This document shows, one piece after another, positions 23,665 to 36,800 of a stretch of DNA of 64,000 nt (positions within the stretch are counted from its first letter, which is position 1; every line of letters begins with the position of its first letter). The notes under the pieces were generated by a model. The model saw only the letters and a list, made by a program, of their open reading frames with translations. It had not been told where the DNA came from and did not search any database. The stretch comes from Apostichopus japonicus (lineage: Eukaryota; Echinodermata; Holothuroidea; Aspidochirotida; Stichopodidae), in assembly GCF_037975245.1 (NCBI RefSeq), contig NC_092562.1, positions 28,905,554-28,969,553 on the forward strand, in the 5' to 3' direction. The position numbers and the translations under genes were made by a program.

Positions 23665-26600
23665 TTCAAGAGTTGTCTTGAGGGGAAGAATGTATATTCA
23701 ACAGTTGACTGATGTTAGAAATCAAAAGGGTTAGCAAGAGTAACCCATTCCTGTCTGAAGTGAGTTCTTGCAGAATTACCGGGTATCAAAGTCCATGAAC
23801 CAACGAATGCATTAATGCATTGATATACATACAGTTCCCTATGACTGGTGTACCTGCATTCAGTTAAAGTTGTTCCTCTTTGCGATCACACTGCATTTAG
23901 TTTGGTTTGTTTACCAATGCACAGAGACCTTGTACTATAGACTACGTATATTACACACAGCACGCCGTCACACTTCAGCACCCCCTTTTTTTTTGATGGC
24001 AGATTGTACGCTTGTAGCGGATACTTGATCTTTGGAACTTGTTTACTCAGCCAAATCGAATAAAAAGGTCACAAGTTAACTTCGATCTTATGATCGGGGG
24101 CAGAAGATAATGAATGTCTAATTTAGTTTCGGTTTACTTTAAGTGTCAATTAGTCCTAGTACACACATATACCCACGCACGCACACACCCCACACATACA
24201 TACACACCCCACACTTACATATACACATGACAACCAGACCTTGATTTAAAGGCCTAAAACAATCGGTATTGAGTTATCTTTACTTCATTCAGATATTGCA
24301 GTTTTTGAATGTTGTAAATAGGTCTATACTGTCACCTCGTTGGATTTGTCAGTCCTCGCAGTAATAAAAGAGTAAGGTACCTTCTCAACATGGCAATATC
24401 ATCAGAATGACAGCTTCGATAACAATAACAATGAAACTGGTTAATGGATTTTAGTATCCTATATTAGACGCAATATGATATGAAGTAATGGAGCCTGCTA
24501 AATGACTCTTTGCACTAAAGAAATGAAACGCATGTTACTGTTTTGCATTTTAACAGATAACAATATATATCTTAATGTTGATCATCCTAGACAAAGATAA
24601 TTAATAGCAATGATCATAAAAGAAGCATATATTATGCTCAGCTCTTTGCGCTTCACTTATAGGTATATCATACCACAGTTATATTAATGTTGCGGATCAG
24701 ATCGAGTTGATTGTTACAGTCATCATGATTGGCTTGTCTGGCTTTACGCCGTGATAGTAGAATTAATCAAAGTATAGATGATGTGATTATAAGGAGGATG
24801 GAATGTGATATAACGCATGTTAGAAATTATTCGGTTAAATGTTGAGCAAGCAGACGGCAGGGTTGGGGTTCAGTATGCTAAACTTGCTCAACTTAATTCT
24901 AGCTCAAAAATCTAAACGGTCAGGACATGGAAATTTACAGATGCATAAAATGGCCAAGCCATCAGTTTTCGTGTGGTGGGTAGAATATTCCACTAAAAAT
25001 GTATGGATTTATGCTTTATGAAGTCCCCACCGTTCACTTGACTTATATATTAAATTATATGTATGATGTGTATAATGAATTTACAAGTTGTAACTGGAAG
25101 TTTGATTAAGTAAAACCACGGAGTCCGCAAAAAAAAATGAAAGATGGCTATAGAAGAGGGGTGGGGGGGGGTGGGGGCATGCTAGTAGCTACATCTTGGG
25201 ACCAGTTTGCCGTAAAAGGGAAATATACTCTATCGTTATACGAAACATGGAGGTGGTATAAATCAGAAAAGTTATTAAAGGTCATCATTTGGTAAAATTG
25301 TTAAAACCTATTTAAAAAGATTTGTCGAAGGTTGTGACCCTTCATATTATTTACATTGAACAGGGTGAGGGGGGGGGGGGGTGAGGGGCCAAATGTTTGG
25401 AGGGGTGAGGCCTTGGTGTCCTTGAAGCTGACTCTCTTAAGGGGATCTGTGGGTTCCTCTCCCACCCCCACTTACAAGAATGTTAAACTGTTAGAGGCGA
25501 AGTGGTGCTTTCTGAGGTATACTTGAGCTGTAAATTAGATCACTCTTTTAAGAACGGCTGTACTACTAGCTATACTTCTAATATTTTGCTCTGGGTTTAA
25601 ATTTGGGGGTGTACACACCAACTCCCTAACTGAACATAAGTGGCTAAGTTTTCTCTCTAGCATATTTGGGACAAAACAGGTGACCTTTAAATCGTTCACT
25701 AGTTCGACAACGAATACAACCGTCTGCATTCAAAGGGCAGCAGAAACTCAGAAATCAATTTAAAGAACAAACTTCAAGAAGATTGGCTTTGCATTATGTT
25801 ATATATTTATTATTTAGTGTCTGAATAGTAAAGTCGCTCGTTTAAAATGTAGGAATGAATTAAAAAAACTTCCTCTCCTCTTCCCCTGTTGCTTTCTTCT
25901 TACCGTCCATTGTCTACTTTTAATCCCCTTTCATCCATCTCATTGTGTTCACCGTGCTCATTAACCTGTCTGTATTCTGTGCGTGTTTTTGTCCCCTCTG
26001 TTACTGTAACTTGCCATTTAGCCTCTGAAGAAGATCCTGCTAGGATCGAAACGTCAGGCCAACTTACTTTTACACTTTATATTACACAGGCTCTCTAGTG
26101 GATAAGTAGTTTGCTAACAGTTTTATTTTATAAGAATAAGACAAACACCCAAGAACAAACAACAAAATAGCAAAACATAATAGGAAAACAAACGAACAAA
26201 CAACAAGCAATGTGTCGCATATATTGTAATATAACTAACTTAACTGTTAAATATGATAAATTTGTAAGAATTACGGCACTGCATAGTTTACTCTCAGCAG
26301 TAATAAAAGCTATTATCAGTGTCATATAAATTTCCTCTGGCCCACTGAAAACGACTGGTAATGATAGACTACGGGATTATAAACTATGATGAATATTATG
26401 CAAACGGAGTACAAAGAAGTTGAATACAGTATACAGCATATTATCCATATAACACATGTTGCTCACATATTATACAATACAATGAATATTTACAATTCTA
26501 TATTAAATGAAAGACAAATAACACTTTTTTGGAATTCATATAATATTAATATATTTGGACTTATTTTCTAGCCAAGTGCAACTTTTCATTCGTTTTGGTA

Positions 26601-27763
26601 CGTTACAATAGCGACACTCTTAAATGATTGTCTGACAAAGAAACTTAAAGAGGCATTATGAAACCTTATTAAGTAAAAGAGCCGATGCAAGGTGTAATAG
26701 ATACAAGGACGGCTTTAATTCTCTGTTAACGATAAAGCTGCGTACTCCTTTAATCCTATTGTTGAACAATACAACAGTTACGTAGCATTAAATGGTAACC
26801 ACTGTAGAGAGAGATGTCTACCAAACTTCCAAAATAGCTGTACCGTATAATGTTAACTATAAACTCCTGTTTTACGCATTAGTAATAAAGTGTAGGACAA
26901 CTATGGTTTGCATCACTATGACAACCTTACATGAAACGTGATTGTAAGATATCCTTGTTCATCAGTTTGCAAAGCCACATAAAGGACTTGAACTATATTA
27001 TGACGTACCTAGGACGATCCCAACTCAGTGGCGTGTGGGGTGGGGGGGGGGGGAGATTATAAATACCCCGATTGATATAGATAGGGGCATGGAACTTATA
27101 GAAGGAAAATAGTATATCTATAAAAATGAAGAGGCACGCCTGCGTGCGGTCATTGAAAGCAACTCTCATGTAGAGGGAATTAAAAACATACACGTTTAGA
27201 CGTCAATTGGTTGCATTGGAAGTAACACTATTAAAAATATCAAGTTGGTCTAAACGCAAGCTCGTGCTAATGAATGATATTGACTTTGTGTATGAAGTTG
27301 AAGAGAGCAGAAGAGTGAAGCCCTGGTAATTGGTATAAATCTCCCATCTGAGATGTAGGTGGTCCCCTTCCCCCTCCCAGTGCGAACACCATTACTTCCA
27401 AGCTGATACTGTACACACGAACTACAACCCTGCGACTGTGAAGTTAAATGGCAAATGCCTTTTCTTAGTATGAATGAGCTGTGTAAATGTAAATAGTATC
27501 ACAGCATGGTGTGCTTTGAGACTGCTATAGTCTATTGACTTACAACATCTCACAATCCGTTCTCGAAAAGTCGAAAATAATCCCGAATTATTTCGGAAAA
27601 GTAAAGAGTTCCAACTATCATATTGGTTGCCGAGACCAACGGGAACTTGAATGAATGTATAAATCTGTTGCGCCATGAGAAGAATAGCCTGTACAATGTT
27701 ACCATGGTTCCGTGACGTCATAATTTCAGGCAGTATGCATACTTCTAGATTTTCTTGGAGTTC
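23665..27763. other. Intergenic region between gene A and gene B
   Basis: It must include the gene A promoter and the gene B 3' end. It holds a CA-rich tract at 24168-24230, G-rich runs near 25157 and 25370, and the hammerhead-motif repeat at 26018-26130. I could not identify a TATA box, a poly(A) signal or any gene with confidence. Confidence 0.6.
26018..26130 (+). repeat. Hammerhead-motif repeat, copy 2 (single arm)
   Basis: Core motif at 26018-26062: TTAGCCT, CTGAAGA, GATCC-TGCTA-GGATC, GAAAC, GTC, AGGCCAA. GCCT and AGGC can pair, as can GATCC and GGATC. It continues with CACAGGCTCTCTAGTGGATAAG. This is the cleanest copy in the window. Confidence 0.8.
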
Positions 27764-27847
27764 TCAGAAATCATGAAAATTTGAGTACGATTGTTCGGTA
27801 TGTATTAAGTAAGCGTTCAGAGCTTCATAAATCATCATATACCTCTC
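27764..27847 (-). CDS. Gene B last coding exon: C-terminal tail with YSNF motif
   Basis: After a tctatcaacag acceptor, 27 codons run to a TGA at 27764-27766. They read [15 protein letters not shown], which ends the last D2 helix, and then a tail with SYSNFHDF. Phase 0 matches the donor of exon 29545-29680. Tyr-Ser-Asn-Phe is a GRB2-type pY-x-N motif in the position found in vertebrate PTPRA (YANF). Confidence 0.85.
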   Translation of the reverse strand, partial: ERYMMIYEALNAYLIHTEQSYSNFHDF

Positions 27848-30800
27848 CTGTTGATAGAAAAGAATTAAGACAATAGTTAAAGAAAAAGTTCTCGCTTTTT
27901 AATTGTAAAATCGTAAATGTCATGTTTTTCTGCCTGCAGAGATAAATAGTCCCTGCTTAGTCAATAACGTAATACACACCGATGTCGTTCTATTTTATGT
28001 GTCAATCTTATCTGAACATTTGCAGGAAGATTGGATCCAGAATGCATACGTAACAATGCTAGTGTGTTATCGGCCTATCAAGAGAGAGAGAGAGGCGAAA
28101 AGTTGAGTTGACATTTTACGAATAATAGCAAAGATTGTGCGTCCCATGCGTGTATAGGTATAGGTCATTATCACATAAGATACAAACTATATGAACCACC
28201 GTGGAATGTTAAAACTAAGAGTAATGATGTAGGCAACGTTAATGTAAAAATAGGGGAAAACAGGAAGGTGAGACATCAGTAGGAACTACGACGGGTTCAA
28301 ATGATTTATTATCTTCCCAGCTCATGTATTTCTGTTTAAAACACACAACGAAGAGTAGCAGCAAACATTAATATATCTCTACTTGTTTTAAATACCTCTA
28401 TGGAGATGGTGACCAGGGGCGTAGCGAAGGGGTTTTTGTTGGGGGGTGTGGAGAATTTGATTTGCCGACTGATCTGGAAGTGGTGACTGAAATGGGGGAG
28501 GGGTCTAAGGGGAGGGGGTGTCCCCCTCCCCTTTGGAAAATTTTTAGTTTTGAAACGTCCTTAGATGCAATCTGGTGCATATTTTAAGTCAAATTTGATT
28601 TGCCGACGGATCTGGAAGTGGTGACTGAAATGGGGGAGGGGTCTAAGGGTAGGGGGTCTACCCCTCCCCTTTGGAAAATTTTTCGTTTTGAAACGTCGTT
28701 AGATGCAATCTGGTGCATATTTTAAGTCAAATTTGATTTGCCGACGGATCTGGAAGTGGTGACTGAAATGGGGGAGGGGTCTAAGGGTATACGGGGTCTA
28801 CCACTCCCCTTTGGAAAATTTTTAGTTTTGAAACGTCCTTAGATGCAATCAGGTGCATATTTTAAGTCAAATTTGGCACGGAAGAAGCTCCCGTTCTCCT
28901 TTTCTCTATTCAGCTTTCCTTCTTTCTTCCCCTTCCGCTCTCTTCACCTTTTCTCCTTTTGCCGACAGACCCAAAATTTGCCGACAGCGGCCAAATTATT
29001 GGGGGGGGGGATGTGACACCCCCACACCCCCGCTCGCTACGCCCCTGATGGTGACGTTGTTCGATTACTAATGACTTTTATATATAGTGTCAGTAATACC
29101 GCTAGATATGCTAAATTGGTAACAATCTTTTGAAAACCCCGAAGTCCTAAATTTTGGAATATATCTGTAAAGGGTGGGAAAATTTCTTTTCTATCAGTAA
29201 TTAAGTACCTTTTGTCTTCCTGACTCATTTTACACAAAACTGCAAACTGACCAATGTAGTCGATCACATGAAGAATCACTTATGAGTCATTTAAAGGTAA
29301 ATGTGAATAGCTGAGTATGTAAAGCACTTATACCATAATAAACGTTAGAATAATAAATAGTAAGTTGTGACACGAATAGTAAATGAAGTTTGGTGTGTGC
29401 TTTTATCAGACTAGAACAACTACAAAGTTTCAACAACCAAGAGCCACGTGAACTATAGTCTGCATCGTTTCGTAGTATTGTAACAGTCGTTAGTACGTGC
29501 ATTCACAACACAAGCTATAAATAGATCTACATTTGATAACATACCAAGGAATCCACGACCTGTGGTCTGGTCTCACGTAGTCTCCTGACAGTCGTAAATA
29601 CATCTATCATGTGTTGTGCATTCAAGCGGTCTATAGCAGAATATATCGCCATGAAACAACCACTCAGGCCGACACCATTCCTAAATGGGGAATGTCAGAT
29701 ATAATATTCGTTAATGTTTGCAGTTCCTCTTTCGCAAGACCTGTTGAAACTGACGGTTTTTCATCAAAATTGTCAGATTAACACTTGAAACTCATACGGC
29801 GTTCCACTGCGTTACCAAACTTTTAAATGTGTTTTGTCTTTTGCTTTAATTTCTATTTAAAGGGAGTGAAGACTCGCGCACAAAGAAACGTCTGATGCCG
29901 GTACTCTGACCTAGTTTCGAATGAGGTGTAACAGAAGTGTTAGACACCACCATCGATCCCAGAAAATACACACAGCTTGCTACCGTCGGTAATTATACAC
30001 TAATGTACAGTCAATAAATACAGCTACGGTCAATGCCCACAACACAGTGTACATAGCAGCGATGGACATCTCAGCAGGGAGTTGTTATGGAACTCCCTGA
30101 TCTCAGGTCCAGATAAAAGATAACAAGGTATCACGTTTCACCACTGTCTGCATTTTGTAGCGACAAGAAAAAAACTTCACTTGCAAGCAACGGAAAGTTA
30201 ACTTTTTTTTCGGAGGGCGGCACGCGGTTTGGGGCGAGTCTTCAATGCCTTTAATGCATAGTTTCTTAGTCACTTGAATTGTAAGAACATAAAGATCATA
30301 TAGTGACTTTTAATTAAAGAGTCTCATGTGTGTTTGTTTCTTCTTAAGAAGAAACTGCAAAGATAGAAAAGGATTTTGATGTGATTTGATAATTTAATTT
30401 TTTTCCATTCAAATATCAAATATAAGGGGAAAAAAACTGAAATTATAAACAATCTCGAACCAGTAAAGTAGCTTTAATTTACAGGGAGATTTGAAGCAGC
30501 ATTCTTCAAATGTAGGATAACGCTGAAGACACCCGGTTCGAATTCTCATTCTAGACAACATTGTATTTTCTCTTTTTAAATTTATACCAGTCATTTTAAC
30601 TTCCAGGTCAAATTTTTTCCTTAGTAAATATTTCATCAATAATTAAGATGAACCTTCGTTAAGGTGACTACGTCGTTACTAATGGTTAACGGATTTGAAT
30701 TTAAACTTACTGGCAATGTACAACTATGGGGCCGTTACCGGTATCTCTCTGCCATTCTTGTACATTATTTGCCACTGTTGTAATACTCTGAGCCAGATCA

Positions 30801-33800
30801 TCTTGGGTCTGTCTAACATCAACTGAAAAAATCTTCATTTCTCTCGTGCCCTTATGCATGAATAACCAAATAGTTTGTTAGTACAGTTAGTAAACTTATA
30901 ATATTTAACAGTAGCCTTGCAGAACGTCTATAAACTTTATGGTACTTCCAAGAAAATTCATGCACGTTATAGGGCCTATGCCAAATCTACCTTCACATCC
31001 TAATCGCTGCACTTAATTGGGGTTTAAGAACCATGAATGTCAGCCCAAAGTCTTACATGTAAAATTAGGTTAAGGATATATATATACTTCGGCTATAGTC
31101 AAATATTTAACAAATAGGTAAATACATGCCATTCTCTGATTAGGGAAGAACTGATAAGGTAAATATGTTAACATACTTGTTCAACATTTCAGACAATCAC
31201 AAGACAAAATGGTAAAACGAAACACTATCATAAAGGTGCCAATTCACATGGCGAAGCACTAGAATATTTCAACTTTCAGGAACATAATTCACCACATAGA
31301 TAATGCAGTGATATAATCTACATGACGACTAAAGGGCAACTGTTTCATTCTCAAAATATGCTAAAGTACCTCTGAATATTCAGTTCCTTTTGATCACATA
31401 TTCTGAGAGGCCAATGAAGTTGCGGCTTACCTTTTGCTTTGAGTGAAGCGTCAATCGTCGCTGAAAAATTCGATGTTGGCTATCTTTTGTTGATGTACAA
31501 GTAACACTAAATACACCGTAGTTAATTTCGTAGCCTGGCAGGGGACAGTATTTGTCTGCCTTTATACGAGATAGAGAGAGAGAGAGAGTGAGAGACCATA
31601 TTTTAATAGCAAAGAGATTGTCCGAAGATATTTTAGATTAAATACTTCTTTTTGAAAATATTACTTACCTTCAACCACAAATGAAATTTAGTTTACATCT
31701 GTATTTTATAATCTTTTTGTTTGTTTCTTATTGCTATCATATAAGGGGGATCTTTCAGCATCTGAGAGAAAGAGACGGCTCATGATTACGATTTCCGGGA
31801 ACAATTAGTTTTAAATATAATTCGTTTTAAAGCATGGGGAGGATGACGTCTGCTTAGCAACAGAAAACAAACCTGTCAAGTCCAGAGAAGTGGAGATAAG
31901 TGCGTGTTCTCTGAATAAAAAGTACATACCCTCTAGCACTTGCCAAGCTGTATTCCGAGATTACTCCATTATTGTAGAATGATAACTTTAAAATACCCGA
32001 AATTGTTGCGATATAACCTTTCAGGATAAACATCATCATTATAAACCACACATATTTGTTTCAGGAAGCTTAGCCACACTCCATCAGAAAACACACACGA
32101 TATGAAAAATAACCTCTGCATGAAATTCATGAACTCTCTGCTCATTTGCTTCATTTGGGTGAATCTAAGAAATCCAAGAAGAAATACGGTGAACAGGCTG
32201 ATTTTAAGATCTTGAACTCACCTTTTGGTTCTGGTCTGTGAATTCTACGATAGAACACACGTTGTAATCGACGATCAATGACCAGAAGGCACCTACTGTC
32301 GTATTCAGGGGCGACTGAGTGGCGAGGAAGGCATTTTTCTTTTGAAAGCTCTGCACGAGAGGAAAACAAAAAGAAAAAATCGTAGCTTTTAATAACCTGA
32401 GTGATTAGCAATTACGAAGGTAAAAATACGGAGAGCGTGGTGGTGGCCAATTGGTTAAGGCGTCAGACTCGTGATCCAAGGATTGCTGGTTCGATTCCAG
32501 CCTAGCTCTTGACGTAGTGTCCTTGGGCAAGATGCTTTATCTCAATTTGCCTCTCTCAACCCAGGGGTTAAATGCGTACCTGTGAGGTAACTTGTCATTA
32601 TGTCATATGTCAGTATATAACTGCAGCCGACTCGAGGGATTGTCTCTGGGACAAGTTATCATTGACCTGGGGTAATATAACGTCTGTAAAGCGCTTTAAG
32701 ACATATTGCTGGTATTAAGCGCTATATGAAAATTGAATACGATTATTATTATTATAGTTATTTACGTGGGCAGTATTTAAGTTTTAATAAGACTAGGGAG
32801 GTTATACGTTCCTTGCTTTGGAGTTACCAGAAGAAATAGAAAGAGCAGCACTTAATTAATTAGTTATTTTTTATTGTTTTCATTTTTATATTACAAAATG
32901 TATTTTATGTTAAGGAAGTAGACATGAATAAGGAATCAATTAGATCTAAAGAAATTTGAAGGACTTGGGAATAAATGGCCTGTATAGAAATAGTAAGTTT
33001 GATATATTTTAAAGCATTTACAGTCGCACGGAAATGTGTCCGGCACTAATCTCACCTACAAGGACTGCTTGTATTACCTTCAAGTTTCTCTCATTGTTGT
33101 ACCATGCTGCCAACAGGTTCAAATTTCAGGAATGAAACATTACATATAACATCCTTATAGTTTCAAATTTGGATTTCTTTACAACTTTCTGTAATGATCT
33201 GCGTAGTCTAACATAATGAATTACTCACGTGATGGAAGCAAGCGTTGATGTAGTTGTTGGGGTTGCTGTCATAAGGAGGCTTGGTCATTAACAGAGGACG
33301 ATGTTCATCGACTGTGGGAAGAAATTCAATAGCGAACATTTTACTCTACAATGATTACAACAACAACAACAATATATCAATGCAGTTGTGTTTCCTATGT
33401 GATTCTTCCGCGTAACGAATTTAAATGCATTGTGAACTAGAAGAGCGTTTGTTATATAGTTTCGAATGTTCTACTATGCATGCACTACGCTATTTGTTCT
33501 TGTGGTGGTGTTTTGGTAGTATTGCGTACGTTGGTGTGAACATCGTGAGAGTGTAGCTGTTTCCATGAAGAACTACTTTATGGTATTACTCAGCTGAGTA
33601 ACTTTAAAAGACATAAAACCGAAAGAAAACAACACGGAAAGTTACTGTGACGACATGAGTCACGACAAGGTTTTGTAAAACGATAATAATTTGGAATACG
33701 TTATAGGTTGCGCCTTTGTGTCGACACACAAATATTAGACTTGTCGTAGTAATCATCATGACCTTTGACTTCAGTTTGAACTAATCCTATTTACAGATCA

Positions 33801-36800
33801 TACCGCACCTGGAATCAGATTGGGAAATCTGTTTTTGTCCCGATTTTCCGGTAATTCACCAGCTTGTGTAGTTCTACATCTTTTAGGAGGGCAGATAAAT
33901 CCCAGAAGCTGAAAGATGAAATCAATGGAAGGTTTTGAAAGAACGAGAGCGTATGAATGGTTTGCATTTATGCAACAATGACCACATCTCCGGTATATAG
34001 TACCAACAAAGCAACATAGCCTGTACATAATACCGTAAAGCAACACATAGCCTATATATAGCATCAACAAAGCAATAAATAGCCTGTACATAGTACTTAC
34101 AAAGCAACACACAGCCTGTATATATACTAACAAAGCAACATATAGCCTGTATAAAGTACCAACAAAGCAACATATAGCCTGTATAAAGTACCAACAAAGC
34201 AACATATAGCCTGCATATAGTACCAACAAAGCAACATATAGCCTGTATAAAGTACCAACAAAGCAACATATAGCCTGTATAAAGTACCAACAAAGCAACA
34301 TATAGCCTGTATAAAGTACCAACAAAGCAACATATAGCCTGTATAAAGTACCAACAAAGCAACATATAGCCTGCATATAGTACCAACAAAGCAACATATA
34401 GCCTGTATAAAGTACCAACAAAGCAACATATAGCCTGTATAAAGTACCAACAAAGCAACATATAGCCTGTATAAAGTACCAACAAAGCAACATATAGCCT
34501 GCATATAGTACCAACAAAGCAACATATAGCCTGTATAAAGTACCAACAAAGCAACATATAGCCTGTATAAAGTACCAACAAAGCAACATATAGCCTGTAT
34601 AAAGTACCAACAAAGCAACATATAGCCTGTATAAAGTACCAACAAAGCAACATATAGCCTGTATAAAGTACCAACAAAGCAACATATAGCCTGTATAAAG
34701 TACCAACAAAGCAACAAATAGTCGGTATACAGTACCAAACAAGCAATACATAACCGGTATAAAGTACCAACAAAGCAACACATAGCCTGTATACATACTA
34801 ACAAAGCAACATATAGCCTGTATAAAGTACCAACAAAGCAACATATAGCCTGTATAAAGTACCAACAAAGCAACAAATAGTCGGTATACAGTACCAAACA
34901 AGCAATACATAACCGGTATAAAGTACCAACAAAGCAACACACAGCCTGTATACATACTAACAAAGCAACATATAGCCTGTATAAAGTACCAACAAAGCAA
35001 CATATAGCCTGTATAAAGTACCAACAAAGCAACATATAGCCTGTATAAAGTACCAACAAAGCAACATATAGCCTGTATAAAGTACCAACAAAGCAACATA
35101 TAGCCTGCATATAGTACCAACAAAGCAACAAATAGTCGGTATACAGTACCAAACAAGCAATACATAACCGGTATAAAGTACCAACAAAGCAACACATAGC
35201 CGGTATATATATAGGACCAACAAAGCAACACATAGCCTGCATATGGTACCTACAAAGCAACATATAGCCGGTATATAGTACCAGCGCAGCAACACTTAGC
35301 CCATATATGGTATAAGGGTAGAGGTCGGCCGAAAGGTCGTAACGGTGATCGGAAAAAATTCTTTTTCCTTTATAAGGGATGCCCTCAGACAGAATATTTG
35401 TCTTTATACGTCATAGTTCAAGAATGTGAGACCGCGATAATGATGCTTCTCTAAAGAATCTTCGGTTTTCAAGGCATTTCATTGTTTAAGTATGCTGAAT
35501 TGATGATGAAGTTGGCTCCTCAGTAGAGGCTTTAATGTTAAGGATCAGTTCAGTCATCGTTTAAGGTTTAAAAGACACACAGAGAAATGAAATGAAATAT
35601 AGTTATATGTTTATTAATATTGACATTTCTTACATTGACGTATATACTAACACTTACTCTAAATTCATCCTCCGTTCTTTTTCTTTGAGCAGTCTTTACA
35701 TTCCTCCACCAGTCCTTCATGTCTCTTCTGAAGCCGCTCACTCGGAAAGAAGTTTGTTTCAGAAGATACCAGATTACCAGAGACTCGTAAATAAACTTGT
35801 ATTGTTCCTATCAGTAAACAATAATTAAGTTATTAATGAAATGCCCTATTAGCCCCATAAGCAAATGAAAATTGTGAAATTGACCTATAACTAAAATACT
35901 GAGATTACTTTCTAGGAAAGGAAAGTGAAGTAGTAAGGGTGAAAGAGGAACGGCATTGATATCCCAGTTATTTCTTTCACAAATAGGAAGAACATTCAGA
36001 AGCTAATATAAATGCTATACATATATGACAAATATCTTTATGCTACCATTTCTTGTCTTTCAATGGTTCGATTTTTTTGCGGCATTTAACGGGATTTTCG
36101 TTAAAGATTACTGTAAAAAAGACTACCTACCTCTATTTGAACCATGCTCATGCGCCTAGTGCGCATGTCAAAAACGATGTTGTATACGTTAACTTCACTT
36201 GCGTGAAACAAGAGTGAGCGTAGTACAGCTAATGCAATGAACGTCCCTGTTCTGCCAATGCCAGCACTGAAATGAGAATGGAAGTTATAATTGTTTTGTC
36301 GATTGCTTTAATTGCTGCATTTCATCGAGTCGTATATAATTAGAATTTACCTGTATAACAAATAGTCATTTGTACCGGTAATATTGTAAGTCAGCCGATA
36401 CTCATAGCTTGTACAGAACCTACTGTGCATGTCCCACTACCGTAAAACAGTAATTACTACTTTATGTTCGTAACACGGTAGCATGCGTTACAGGTGGCAC
36501 TGTAACAACGGCAAAGCTGTTAACTTGTTCCCATGTAAGACAAAGAACTGGGCGACTTGACAAGGAGTCTATGAAAATGAGAATGCCTACGAGATGAAGT
36601 AAAGGATGTAAAGTACCCAAGGGCGTAGGAACCGGGGGGCTGGGGGCGCCAGCCTCCCAGTGAAAAACATGGGGGGCGGAAGTATCATTCCGCCCCCCGC
36701 TCCGCAAGTCAGAAAACCCCTTTTTCATTTCCAAATGAGAAAAAAATCTCATTTGGAGCACCAAATTGCATCTAAGGCCAGGTGAAAATGCAAAATTATT

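Noticed and set aside
25535-25723. Candidate last exon of gene B (frame with FVVELVNDLK)
   Set aside because: It was in phase behind a good acceptor. The exon at 27764-27847 fits much better: it has [10 protein letters not shown], a YSNF tail and a closer position.
26993-27193. Small minus-strand open frame in the A-B intergenic region
   Set aside because: It has no splice context, homology or coding-like composition.
31423-31490. A 53-bp reading of the small gene B D2 exon starting at ATAGCC
   Set aside because: Its phase does not fit the next exon. The 30-bp version (31431-31460), after a better pyrimidine tract, does.
33798-35263. Long minus-strand open frames of 283-477 codons with repeats of [20 protein letters not shown] type
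   Set aside because: They are translations of a 32-bp minisatellite that happens to lack stops. All three frames give the same peptide pattern, as expected from tandem DNA, and only the last part (33809-33908) is a real exon.
33985-35300. Regular repeats as a possible CRISPR array
   Set aside because: The units are directly abutting 32-bp copies without unique spacers, in a eukaryotic intron.
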